In this document: one piece after another, positions 25,421-32,393 of the stretch
Numbering within the stretch: the first letter of the stretch is position 1
How the letters are laid out: each line of letters opens with the position of its first letter
Assembly (NCBI GenBank): GCA_947479455.1
Contig: CANJZE010000029.1
Span: 1-38,034 of the forward strand
Direction: 5' to 3'
From: Bacteroidota bacterium
GTDB taxonomy: Bacteria; Bacteroidota; Bacteroidia; Chitinophagales; LD1
DNA: 38,034 nucleotides
Made by a program: the position numbers and the translations under genes
Notes under the pieces: generated by a model
Databases searched by the model: none
Told to the model about the DNA's origin: nothing
Seen by the model: the letters and a program-made list of their open reading frames with translations, nothing else

Positions 25421-25467
25421 ATTCTATAAAACGGCAGTAAATCGTGTTTACTGCCGTTTTATAGAAT
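25421..25467. terminator. Perfect 21-bp stem-loop after res
   Basis: The arms 25421-25441 and 25447-25467 are exact reverse complements around the loop TCGTG. The arm centre is ACGGCAGT and the ends are A/T-rich, so the hairpin carries its own T-rich 3' strand in both directions. It lies 66 bases after the res stop and likely ends the mod-res transcript. An uninterrupted 21-bp match is long for a simple terminator. Confidence 0.75.
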
Positions 25468-25556
25468 GTTAATTCCCGCCAAATGGTCTGTATAAAAATC
25501 TATCTCGTTGAAAATGACCATGATAAAAAAATATTAAATACTATTTGGTATTTAAA

Positions 25557-25587
25557 TTTGCAAATTAAATACATAATTGTATTTTTG
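25557..25587 (+). promoter_or_regulatory. Near-consensus Bacteroidota promoter before HTH gene
   Basis: TTTG at 25557-25560 is followed after exactly 19 bases by TATTTTTG at 25580-25587, matching TTTG-N19-TAnnTTTG. Transcription would begin about 4-8 bases downstream, on or next to the GTG at 25592. This is the best promoter in the window. Confidence 0.65.
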
Positions 25588-25591
25588 TGAC

Positions 25592-26575
25592 GTGATAGCA
25601 CAAAACCATTCTCTTGATTCCTTACTTAATCCTAAAACCAGCGATGATTTGTTTGAGTTAAGGAATAAGTTGAAGGCAAAGTGCTTCACTCTATCGGATA
25701 CCCAACTCACCCTTAAACAATTTATTGATTGGCGAAAAGTAGGACTTGTGCCACCGACTTTAAATAGTTATGAAAAAGGAAAGAGAAATAGAATTGAACT
25801 AAATGTTTTTGAATACATCTGGTTGGATATGCTACTTGACTTAAAGGCACTTGGCATTGCAAATCTTGCATTAAAGAAAATTACAGAATGGGCGTGGGAA
25901 AAAATCGATATAAAGGAAACAATCGGTAAGATGCTTTCACCAGAAATTCTTGCAGCGGCAATTCCAAATGTAGAAGAAAAGGATAAAATAATTCAGAGCC
26001 TTCTATCGGCTAACCAATCGGATTTAGAAGATTTTGCGCTGTCGGTTCAAGGCGAACCTGTTTATCCTTTTGAAACCTTGTTCCTTCAAGTATTCACAAC
26101 AAATGCTGACTTTAAAATTGTTTATAGATACGATGGCATCATAACTGGAGTTTGGGAGCATCAGACTTTTCGAGATTCAGATACGAATGAAAAAGTAAGT
26201 GCTCTTGGAGTATATAATACTCAATTTGCACCTCACCCCCATTTCTCATTTGGTGTCGCTAAATATCTTTCTAAGTTCTTATGCGATGACAAGAAGCTGT
26301 CATTCCTAAAGCCGTTAGGAATGATTGATGAGGATGAACAAGAGCTACTTGAACTAATTAGACGAGGAAATCTAAAGCAACTTATCGTAAAATTTGATGC
26401 TGGTAGCGGAAGAATGAGTGGTTACGAACTTCATAAGGATAGGAATCTGACACTCGAAGAATCAAACCAGATAAGAAAGATTCTCGCCCTCAAAGATTAC
26501 GAGAGCATTACATATAAATCTAAAAGCAATAAGACAGTTTATCTTGAGAAAACAACTCAAAAAAGATTTTCATAG
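25592..26575 (+). CDS. MerR-like HTH protein of unknown function
   Basis: 327 residues from GTG 25592; a TTG at 25577 is the only earlier start and lies within the promoter box, so GTG is preferred. The N-terminal third has a MerR-type winged helix: LTLKQFIDWRKVGLVPPTLN, KGKRNRIELNVFEYIWLDMLLDLKALGI, LALKKITEW. The rest (about 105-327) is not a known MerR effector domain; it is mixed alpha/beta with YPFETLFLQVFTTNADFKIVYRYDG and a C-terminal KSKSNKTVYLEKTTQK. It may regulate the restriction system or the recombinase, being between them on the same strand. The start is likely leaderless or nearly so. Confidence 0.75.
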   Translation: MIAQNHSLDSLLNPKTSDDLFELRNKLKAKCFTLSDTQLTLKQFIDWRKVGLVPPTLNSYEKGKRNRIELNVFEYIWLDMLLDLKALGIANLALKKITEWAWEKIDIKETIGKMLSPEILAAAIPNVEEKDKIIQSLLSANQSDLEDFALSVQGEPVYPFETLFLQVFTTNADFKIVYRYDGIITGVWEHQTFRDSDTNEKVSALGVYNTQFAPHPHFSFGVAKYLSKFLCDDKKLSFLKPLGMIDEDEQELLELIRRGNLKQLIVKFDAGSGRMSGYELHKDRNLTLEESNQIRKILALKDYESITYKSKSNKTVYLEKTTQKRFS

Positions 26576-26580
26576 CTACT

Positions 26581-26628
26581 GGCATCCCCGGAGCAAAGGT
26601 TAAGATAGTGACTACATCGGCATCCCCG
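26581..26628. repeat. Direct repeat GGCATCCCCG
   Basis: The 10-mer occurs at 26581-26590 and 26619-26628, 38 bases apart, in the 78-base gap between the HTH gene and the 53-residue gene. It is GC-rich in an AT-rich setting. It may be a regulator or recombinase binding site. Confidence 0.4.
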
Positions 26629-26653
26629 ACCCCTCACACATCACTAAATCAAA

Positions 26654-26815
26654 ATGAACGCGAATGAAAAAAGTTATGAAATAACTATCGCTGACTTAAA
26701 AAAAGAAAACGGATTTGAAAACATCACAGATGATGAAGCAAACATTATCGTAAGACATTTGGTTAATTTCTGTGATGTGTTAGCGGCAATAATTCTTGAA
26801 TCTAAATTTATCTAA
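26654..26815 (+). CDS. 53-residue small protein preceding the recombinase
   Basis: Starts at ATG 26654 and ends with TAA one base before the recombinase ATG at 26817, so the two are translationally coupled. The product is MNANEKSYEITIADLKKENG followed by a helical C-terminal half (DDEANIIVRHLVNFCDVLAAIILESKFI). No signal peptide. Tight coupling and codon use argue for a real gene. I do not recognise it; a recombination directionality or regulatory role is only a guess from position. Confidence 0.65.
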   Translation: MNANEKSYEITIADLKKENGFENITDDEANIIVRHLVNFCDVLAAIILESKFI

Positions 26816-26816
26816 A

Positions 26817-28466
26817 ATGAAAAAGAACAAAAAAGAAATCTCAACTAATAACGAGAATGATTTAGACATATTCTCAAAATTTGACCAAAAGTCATACAGA
26901 AGAAAACCAGTTATCAAATCATCTGATGAACCGCCAGTAGGTGTTTCCTACACGCGAGTTTCATCCAAGGAACAGTATGACACAAATGGAAGTATTGATA
27001 CTCAAATCGAGATGGTAAGAAAATTATCGGAATCGCGCAAAATCCCAATAGTTGCGATATTTGGCGGCACGTTTGAATCTGCAAAGTCAGAGGAGAGGAA
27101 GGAGTTTCAAAGAATGATGACTTTCATTAGAAAATCCAAGCATAACATCAAGTATATTCTTGTTTCAGATATAGACCGATTTTCAAGAACAGGCGGAAAT
27201 GCAATATACATTGCAAGCCAATTACGTGCGAGCGGAATACAGATTTTAGCTGCTTCTTCTCCTTTTGACACTCTAAATCCCTCTGGAGCACTGCACCAAG
27301 ATATGCTGCTTCTGTTCTCCAGCTACGATAACCAAGTTCGGGCGCAAAAATGTGTTCGGGGAATGAAAGACAAGTATTTGAAAGGGTTATACTTCGGCAG
27401 ACCGCCACTTGGATATGAAGTAGTAAAAACAAATGACGGTTCCAAGATAGTCATTAACGATAAGGGCAGACTTCTTGCAAAAGCGTTTAGGTGGAAAGCC
27501 GAAGGCAAATCCATCATTGAAATTGCCAAGCGTCTGAAAAAACTTGGACTTGTCTTAACCGATAAACGGTTAAGCTGGGCATTTAGAAATGTATTCTATT
27601 GTGGTTTGCTACGAAACAATTTACTTGGTGATACTGTATTGGAGGGCAAAAACTGGGAACCAATAGTTTCAAAGAAATTGTTTTTAGAAGTAAACGAAGT
27701 GCTTGAAGAAGGCAGGGAAAAATTTCAAAACCACAAAGAGGATAACAACATACCGCTGCGCCATATGGTAGGGTGCGAGAAGTGTAAAAAGCCGATGACG
27801 GGTTATGTAGTAAAGGCAAAGGGGTTATTTTATTACAAATGCAACACCAAAGGCTGCGGCAGCAATACGAGCGCAAAGGCAATGCACTCCCAGTTCGTTT
27901 TGCTACTTGACAGTTTTCAGCCAGACAAAAAATTCATTCCGCTTATTCGGAAGCAAATGCAACTCTCGTTTATCAAAATAGATAGCTCACTTGCACAGAA
28001 GCAAGAAGATTTTTCCGTCCGCGAAAAAGAAATTAAAGAAAGGATAGAAAAATTAGAAGAGCGCTTCGTTATGCAACAAATCAGTGACGAACTTTTTCAA
28101 AAGTTTCATAAAAAATTTAAGGCGGAGCTAATGAAAATTCGGTCAGAAATGAAGTATGATAGCAATGGTTTATCGAACCTTGAAAAATTGGTAGAAAAAA
28201 GTATCAATCTTTCGCAGAACATAAGCCAGTATTGGGTTTCAGCATCCTTCTATCAAAAGCAGCAACTGCAAAAAGCCATTTTTCCTGATAAAATATACTA
28301 CCAGAAGAAAAAAGGAACTTATCGAACCACAAAAGTGAATATTATACTGCTTGAAATCACACGACTGGCGCGGGTTTTAGAGGATTCTAAACAAAAAAGT
28401 CCCTCGAAAAAATCGAGGGACTCTCATTGGGTGGACCTGGTGGGGATCGAACCCACGTCCGGATAA
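26817..28466 (+). CDS. Large serine recombinase (resolvase-recombinase-zinc ribbon)
   Basis: 549 residues from ATG 26817. N-terminal resolvase domain: VGVSYTRVSSKEQ with catalytic Ser49, then DIDRFSRTGGNAIYIASQLR (the conserved Arg region) and LLFSSYDNQVRAQKCVRGMKDK. The recombinase domain follows (GRPPLGYEVVK), then a zinc-ribbon with C320-x2-C323 and a later CNTKGCGS pair, then a coiled coil (~395-440). It would mediate integration/excision or inversion. The last residues (about SHWVDLVGIEPTSG) are read through the tmRNA terminator and 34 bases into the ssrA 3' end on the opposite strand, a sign that the gene abuts an attachment site there. The natural C-terminus may be changed by integration. 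Confidence 0.92.
   Translation: MKKNKKEISTNNENDLDIFSKFDQKSYRRKPVIKSSDEPPVGVSYTRVSSKEQYDTNGSIDTQIEMVRKLSESRKIPIVAIFGGTFESAKSEERKEFQRMMTFIRKSKHNIKYILVSDIDRFSRTGGNAIYIASQLRASGIQILAASSPFDTLNPSGALHQDMLLLFSSYDNQVRAQKCVRGMKDKYLKGLYFGRPPLGYEVVKTNDGSKIVINDKGRLLAKAFRWKAEGKSIIEIAKRLKKLGLVLTDKRLSWAFRNVFYCGLLRNNLLGDTVLEGKNWEPIVSKKLFLEVNEVLEEGREKFQNHKEDNNIPLRHMVGCEKCKKPMTGYVVKAKGLFYYKCNTKGCGSNTSAKAMHSQFVLLLDSFQPDKKFIPLIRKQMQLSFIKIDSSLAQKQEDFSVREKEIKERIEKLEERFVMQQISDELFQKFHKKFKAELMKIRSEMKYDSNGLSNLEKLVEKSINLSQNISQYWVSASFYQKQQLQKAIFPDKIYYQKKKGTYRTTKVNIILLEITRLARVLEDSKQKSPSKKSRDSHWVDLVGIEPTSG
28393..28422 (-). terminator. Intrinsic terminator of ssrA
   Basis: On the minus strand AGTCCCTCGA and TCGAGGGACT form a perfect 10-bp stem with a five-T loop, followed by five T. 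It lies 10 bases after the tmRNA 3' end and inside the 3' coding part of the convergent recombinase gene. Confidence 0.85.
28433..28466. other. Putative attachment site at ssrA 3' end
   Basis: This 34-base segment is shared by the tmRNA T-arm/acceptor and the recombinase C-terminus. Integrase genes that end in a tRNA or tmRNA 3' end usually mark the att site of their element. No matching direct repeat is found elsewhere in the window, so the other end lies outside or has diverged. Confidence 0.4.
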
Positions 28467-28796
28467 GTTGACGATAAACTTTCTACATGCGTATCTACTT
28501 ATTGATTTTCGTAAACAAGCCGCATAAGCAGACCTCCAACTTGTTTCTTACATCCGTTGTTCATACATCGTAAAGGGGATGAAACTTTACGAGTACGTTA
28601 CCAGGTTTTGTTTGTCAGTGCGCTGTGTATGGTACCTCAAGCGCAGGACAATTGGTTGTTAATCTCTAAGATTAAGCAGCCATAGCGTATGAATATTCGC
28701 CATTTAAAACTGTTTGTGAGATGGATTAACGTGGTATCAAACACCCACGGCACGCGGGTTTACCTGCAAGGCTTCCCGTCAATTCCAATCAGGCCC
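28433..28796 (-). ncRNA. ssrA: tmRNA
   Basis: The 364-base RNA runs on the minus strand. The 5' end GGGCCTG (28796-28790) pairs with CAGGTCC (28439-28433) as the 7-bp acceptor stem with one G-U. The T-arm reads GTGGG-TTCGATC-CCCAC. The tag frame ends AAT GGC GAA TAT TCA TAC GCT ATG GCT GCT TAA, giving NGEYSYAMAA, which has the usual -A(L/M)AA degradation end. The base triplet after the discriminator A is CCC, so a full CCA is not encoded. The RNA rescues stalled ribosomes with SmpB. A terminator follows it and a TACATTTG box lies about 75 bases upstream. The 3' end overlaps the recombinase gene. Confidence 0.95.
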
Positions 28797-28869
28797 GGTT
28801 TCACTTCGCAGCAGCAATTTACCAAAGTAGTCAACTGCCAAAACACGAATGAAGTTTCAAAGAACAGCA

Positions 28870-28877
28870 CAAATGTA
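28870..28877 (-). promoter_or_regulatory. Possible -7 box of ssrA
   Basis: The minus strand reads TACATTTG, the same box as before dihydroorotase, with TTGACA 17 bases upstream. The leader to the tmRNA 5' end would be about 65 bases and removed by RNase P. Confidence 0.5.
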
Positions 28878-28927
28878 ATTGCTTTTGTGTTTGTCAATCA
28901 CAAAAAAAATAAAAGAATAAAAATGAG

Positions 28928-28971
28928 GTGGCGCTCCCGCTCGGTCACTTCGCTTAATAGTTGTGCGCCAC
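28928..28971. repeat. Inverted repeat GTGGCGC/GCGCCAC between hypothetical gene and ssrA
   Basis: GTGGCGC (28928-28934) and GCGCCAC (28965-28971) are exact complements around a 30-base GC-rich loop in otherwise AT-rich sequence. It lies about 53 bases after the stop of the minus-strand gene ending at 29024. It may be a terminator-like or REP-like element; no T-run follows on the minus strand except a T-rich stretch further on. Confidence 0.4.
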
Positions 28972-29023
28972 GCGCGCAGAACGTTGCGTGCGTTGCGCTA
29001 TCAGTAAATACAAAACCGCAAAA

Positions 29024-30484
29024 TCATTTGTTGTTCGCCCATTTTACAAAATCAAACCAAGTCAAAAAATCATTCTGTTTTTCAAACGCAAGAATCGTTT
29101 TCAAATCATCGCTCAATTTTTCAAACAACCTTCTCCTCTCCTTTTTATCTATCTGTTTTAAAATTTTCAGCAAAGCATTGCCAAGTGTACTGGTAAGTTT
29201 AGATTCAATGCCATGTTTGCTGAAATAAAACCGTGCACTTCCTATCTGGCTTTCGAGCAACGAGTAATTGTTTTCTTCAAAACAAAAAATCATTGCCATG
29301 CACCGTGCCAATACTTGCAAAATATCATACTGGCGTTTTTCATCCTTCATGCCTATAATGCGTTGTGCCCATTCCAACGATTTACTTTTTCTACCGTCAT
29401 AATAAAACACAACCATCAACCGTGCATATTGTGGAGGAATCACAATTTCCAAATGGGTAGAATAAAATTTTTCAATTTCATCAATCCGTTTTATCGCTTC
29501 ATCAAATTTTTGTAATGAAACTGCTTTAGTTAAAAGATATTCATATCGAATAGAAAGATTCCAATCCTTATCAAATTCATTTTGCGCTTCAATTTTTTCC
29601 AGAGCACAGAAATAGCTATCGGCTTCTTTAAACTTACCCAGCGAACAAGCCATGCGAATCAGCGAATCGAGCAAACCTAAATGACCCGTAGAATTATTAT
29701 GTGCATATTCCTTGTGCAGTTCATACACTGCCAAATTGTTTTTTAAACAAGCGTAGCTTCCGGCTCTATCATCCTTCATTTGGCAAATCATAGAGCCTAC
29801 ATAATTTCGAATCACTTCTGTACCAAAATGAATTTTCTTTTTCACGTTCAACAGTGCGTGCTTTTCAATTTCCTTTAATCGCTTATTATCCTTTTGGCCA
29901 AAACCTATTTGCGCACGGTAGAGTTGCTCCACTTCTTTGAACAAAGTGTAAACTTCAAAACGTTCTTGCAAGTCAGTTAAGTTCACTTGCAATTTTGGTT
30001 GAATATCCTTCCACGATTGAAAATGCTCGGACAGCGAAGAGGTGTTACGCGTAAAATTTTCAAACCAGAACAAATACAACTGCAACGAATTCAATCCTGA
30101 TTCTTCAGCTGTTTTCATCGCCTTGTTCAGCTTGCGCGAAAGCAGATGGTCTAGTTTTTTCGATTTCAATAAATGCAGCTCCTGAATCTCTGTCAACAAA
30201 TCATACTCTGCCGAAAACTGTTGATGAAACATGCGAAGTGCTTGTAGAATTTTTTCGGTCAGATAATTTTTAAGCACGGAAAAGTTTACCGACTTGTTTT
30301 CGCGTTTCAATTTCTTTTTAACCTCTGCTTCTTCGTATTCATTTGCTTCATCCACCAAATCAAACAGCAACAAAAAATCCTTATCCTTTCCTGTTTCAAA
30401 TGCTGCATATAACTTTTTGAAATAGCCCTTCTCATTCTTTGAGAGTGATTTTACCAATAAAAAAAGGTCGTCTTGGCTTTGCAT
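29024..30484 (-). CDS. Helical-repeat (TPR-like) cytosolic protein, function unknown
   Basis: 486 residues, almost all helical, no signal peptide or TM helix. The N-terminus SQDDLFLLVKSLSKNEKGYFKKL with FLLLFDLVDEANEYEE and NFSVLKNYLTEKILQALRMF is a pattern I recall in uncharacterised Bacteroidota proteins. The middle contains repeated helix pairs such as LYLFWFENFTRN, FEVYTLFKEVEQLYRAQIGFG, GLLDSLIRMACSLGKFKEADSYFCAL and DWNLSIRYEYLLTKAVSLQKFDEAIKRI, close to TPR consensus (x8-A/G-x-F-A..). It is likely a scaffold or regulator interacting with another protein. Nothing suggests an enzyme. It is divergent from the T9SS propeller gene. Confidence 0.75.
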   Translation of the reverse strand: MQSQDDLFLLVKSLSKNEKGYFKKLYAAFETGKDKDFLLLFDLVDEANEYEEAEVKKKLKRENKSVNFSVLKNYLTEKILQALRMFHQQFSAEYDLLTEIQELHLLKSKKLDHLLSRKLNKAMKTAEESGLNSLQLYLFWFENFTRNTSSLSEHFQSWKDIQPKLQVNLTDLQERFEVYTLFKEVEQLYRAQIGFGQKDNKRLKEIEKHALLNVKKKIHFGTEVIRNYVGSMICQMKDDRAGSYACLKNNLAVYELHKEYAHNNSTGHLGLLDSLIRMACSLGKFKEADSYFCALEKIEAQNEFDKDWNLSIRYEYLLTKAVSLQKFDEAIKRIDEIEKFYSTHLEIVIPPQYARLMVVFYYDGRKSKSLEWAQRIIGMKDEKRQYDILQVLARCMAMIFCFEENNYSLLESQIGSARFYFSKHGIESKLTSTLGNALLKILKQIDKKERRRLFEKLSDDLKTILAFEKQNDFLTWFDFVKWANNK

Positions 30485-30633
30485 GCTAAATGGAATGAGA
30501 AACTGACGGTATGACCATTATCATAAAAGGAGTCCCTGTTCTACTCTATTTTTCGGAACCTAAATTTAGACTAAAAACTCTTTTGCCTCAGGTTACCAGG
30601 TTGCCGACTTTTGTCTCACAAAAATTAAAAGCC

Positions 30634-32262
30634 ATGAAAACAAAAAACAAAACTCAAATCTTAATGATCGCCTTACTATTATTAACCGCTTCTCTCTTTT
30701 CGCAACCGGTTGAACAATGGGTAGCGCGATACGATAGTGGTGGCACTGACCAACTATACGCAATGACTGTAGATGCCTCGGGCAATGTATATGCCACAGG
30801 TGCAAGTGTGCAGCTTCCGTTTACTGCCGACTACCTCACCGTTAAGTATAATGGTGCAGGAGTTAAGCAATGGGAAAAAGCTTACAACGGAATTGCCGGA
30901 AGCGATGACCGCGCTTATGCTATTGCTGTTGATGCTTTAGGCAATGTTTATGTAACCGGTGGTACAGCTTACGATAATTCAATTGTTACAATCAAATACA
31001 GTTCGCTTGGCGATTCACTGTGGACACGTACTTACACCGGTCCAACAAGCGGACATAACTGGACTTTTGCGAAAAGTATTTTTGTTGACGACTCAGGCTA
31101 TGTATATATAGCCGGAACCAGCGAAGGACTGATAGCCGTTCACGGTCTGCGACAAGATTACACAACCATCAAGTATTCTCCCCTCGGTGTTCAGCAATGG
31201 GTATCACGATATAATGGTCCAGGTACAGATGCTGATGTTATAAATTCAATGACAGTTGACCTCGCGGGTAACGTTTATGTTACTGGATTTGCCGGTGGCG
31301 GGTCAACTGGTAGTGGCGATAGTTACAATAACATTACTACTATCAAATACAATCCACTTGGAGATACGCTCTGGACAAAAACTTTCGCTGGTACAGGAAT
31401 AAGTTCAGATGTAGCCAATATGCTTGCACTCGATAATCTCGGCAATGTTTATATAACCGGAACTACTTATGTGGATACTTCGGTTGACGAAAATATAATC
31501 ACGATAAAATATGCCGCTGACGGTACAGAGTTATGGAAGAAATTTTTCAAAGGGCCTGGTAATAATACTGATGAAGGAATTGCGCTTGTGGTTGACTCAT
31601 TTCATAACATTTTTGTAACGGGTAAAAGTGTTTACAGTGTAACTGACGGATTTGACATTGTAACTATCAAATACGATTCAATGGGCACGCAACTTTGGGA
31701 CAAAAACTTTAACGGCTCGGCTAACATGCACGATTTAGCAGAATCCATCACCTTAGATAATGCCGGAAACGTGTATGTATTCGGAACCTCTGTGAACACA
31801 ACTACTGCCGAAGATTTTCAACTTATCAAATACAATACTGAAGGAACACAGCAATGGGAAAAAACCTATACCTATTTGAACGCTGCCGGAAGTCAGGAAT
31901 ACGCCATGGCATTGTTTGTAGATGACTTGAATAACATCTATGTAGCAGGAATGAGTGCATTGGATTATACCATTGTAAAATACGGTCAGCCTACCACCAT
32001 TCAAGAATCAAAAGAAGATTTGGTTGATGTTGTTCTCTATCCTAATCCTGTTTCAAATTTTTTGTTTATAGAAACCGAAACTCTTTTGTTACAGCAAATG
32101 AATATTTATAACACTGCCGGAATTTTAGTAAACAAAACGCGAGAACATTTTATTGATGTAAGTTCTTTGGCTGCCGGTTTTTATTTAGCCGAAATAAAGT
32201 TGACCGATGAAAAAACTGGCATGAAAGACTTGTGTCTTAAGAAAAAGTTTGTGAAGATGTGA
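30634..32262 (+). CDS. Secreted SBBP-type beta-propeller protein with T9SS sorting domain
   Basis: 542 residues from ATG 30634, chosen because a clear signal peptide starts here (MKTKNKTQILMIALLLLTAS, cleavage near SLFSQ); an ATG at 30511 would bury it. The mature part has about eight repeats of the SBBP type, each with D-x-x-G-N-V-Y-x-T-G (DASGNVYATG, DALGNVYVTG, DDSGYVYIAG, DLAGNVYVTG, DNLGNVYITG, DSFHNIFVTG, DNAGNVYVFG, DDLNNIYVAG), with intervening TIKY..LGD/TQ.W. These should fold into one beta-propeller. The C-terminal ~75 residues are a type IX secretion sorting domain (VVLYPNPVSNFLFIE, SSLAAGFYLAEI), so it is exported across the outer membrane and probably surface attached. Ligand unknown. 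Confidence 0.88.
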   Translation: MKTKNKTQILMIALLLLTASLFSQPVEQWVARYDSGGTDQLYAMTVDASGNVYATGASVQLPFTADYLTVKYNGAGVKQWEKAYNGIAGSDDRAYAIAVDALGNVYVTGGTAYDNSIVTIKYSSLGDSLWTRTYTGPTSGHNWTFAKSIFVDDSGYVYIAGTSEGLIAVHGLRQDYTTIKYSPLGVQQWVSRYNGPGTDADVINSMTVDLAGNVYVTGFAGGGSTGSGDSYNNITTIKYNPLGDTLWTKTFAGTGISSDVANMLALDNLGNVYITGTTYVDTSVDENIITIKYAADGTELWKKFFKGPGNNTDEGIALVVDSFHNIFVTGKSVYSVTDGFDIVTIKYDSMGTQLWDKNFNGSANMHDLAESITLDNAGNVYVFGTSVNTTTAEDFQLIKYNTEGTQQWEKTYTYLNAAGSQEYAMALFVDDLNNIYVAGMSALDYTIVKYGQPTTIQESKEDLVDVVLYPNPVSNFLFIETETLLLQQMNIYNTAGILVNKTREHFIDVSSLAAGFYLAEIKLTDEKTGMKDLCLKKKFVKM

Positions 32263-32393
32263 TTGCTTAAACAGCAAGTTTATATAGCGAAATAGATGGT
32301 GCGTTAACCTGCAATAAAACTCGATTCCTTCTTTTGGAAAAAATAAAATATTTTGCACTCACTAACAAAATTTCTTAAACACCATTTAGTAGT

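Noticed and set aside
28689-29228. 179-residue open frame on the plus strand
   Set aside because: It is antisense to the tmRNA 5' part, its promoter and the end of the helical-repeat gene; composition is not protein-like.
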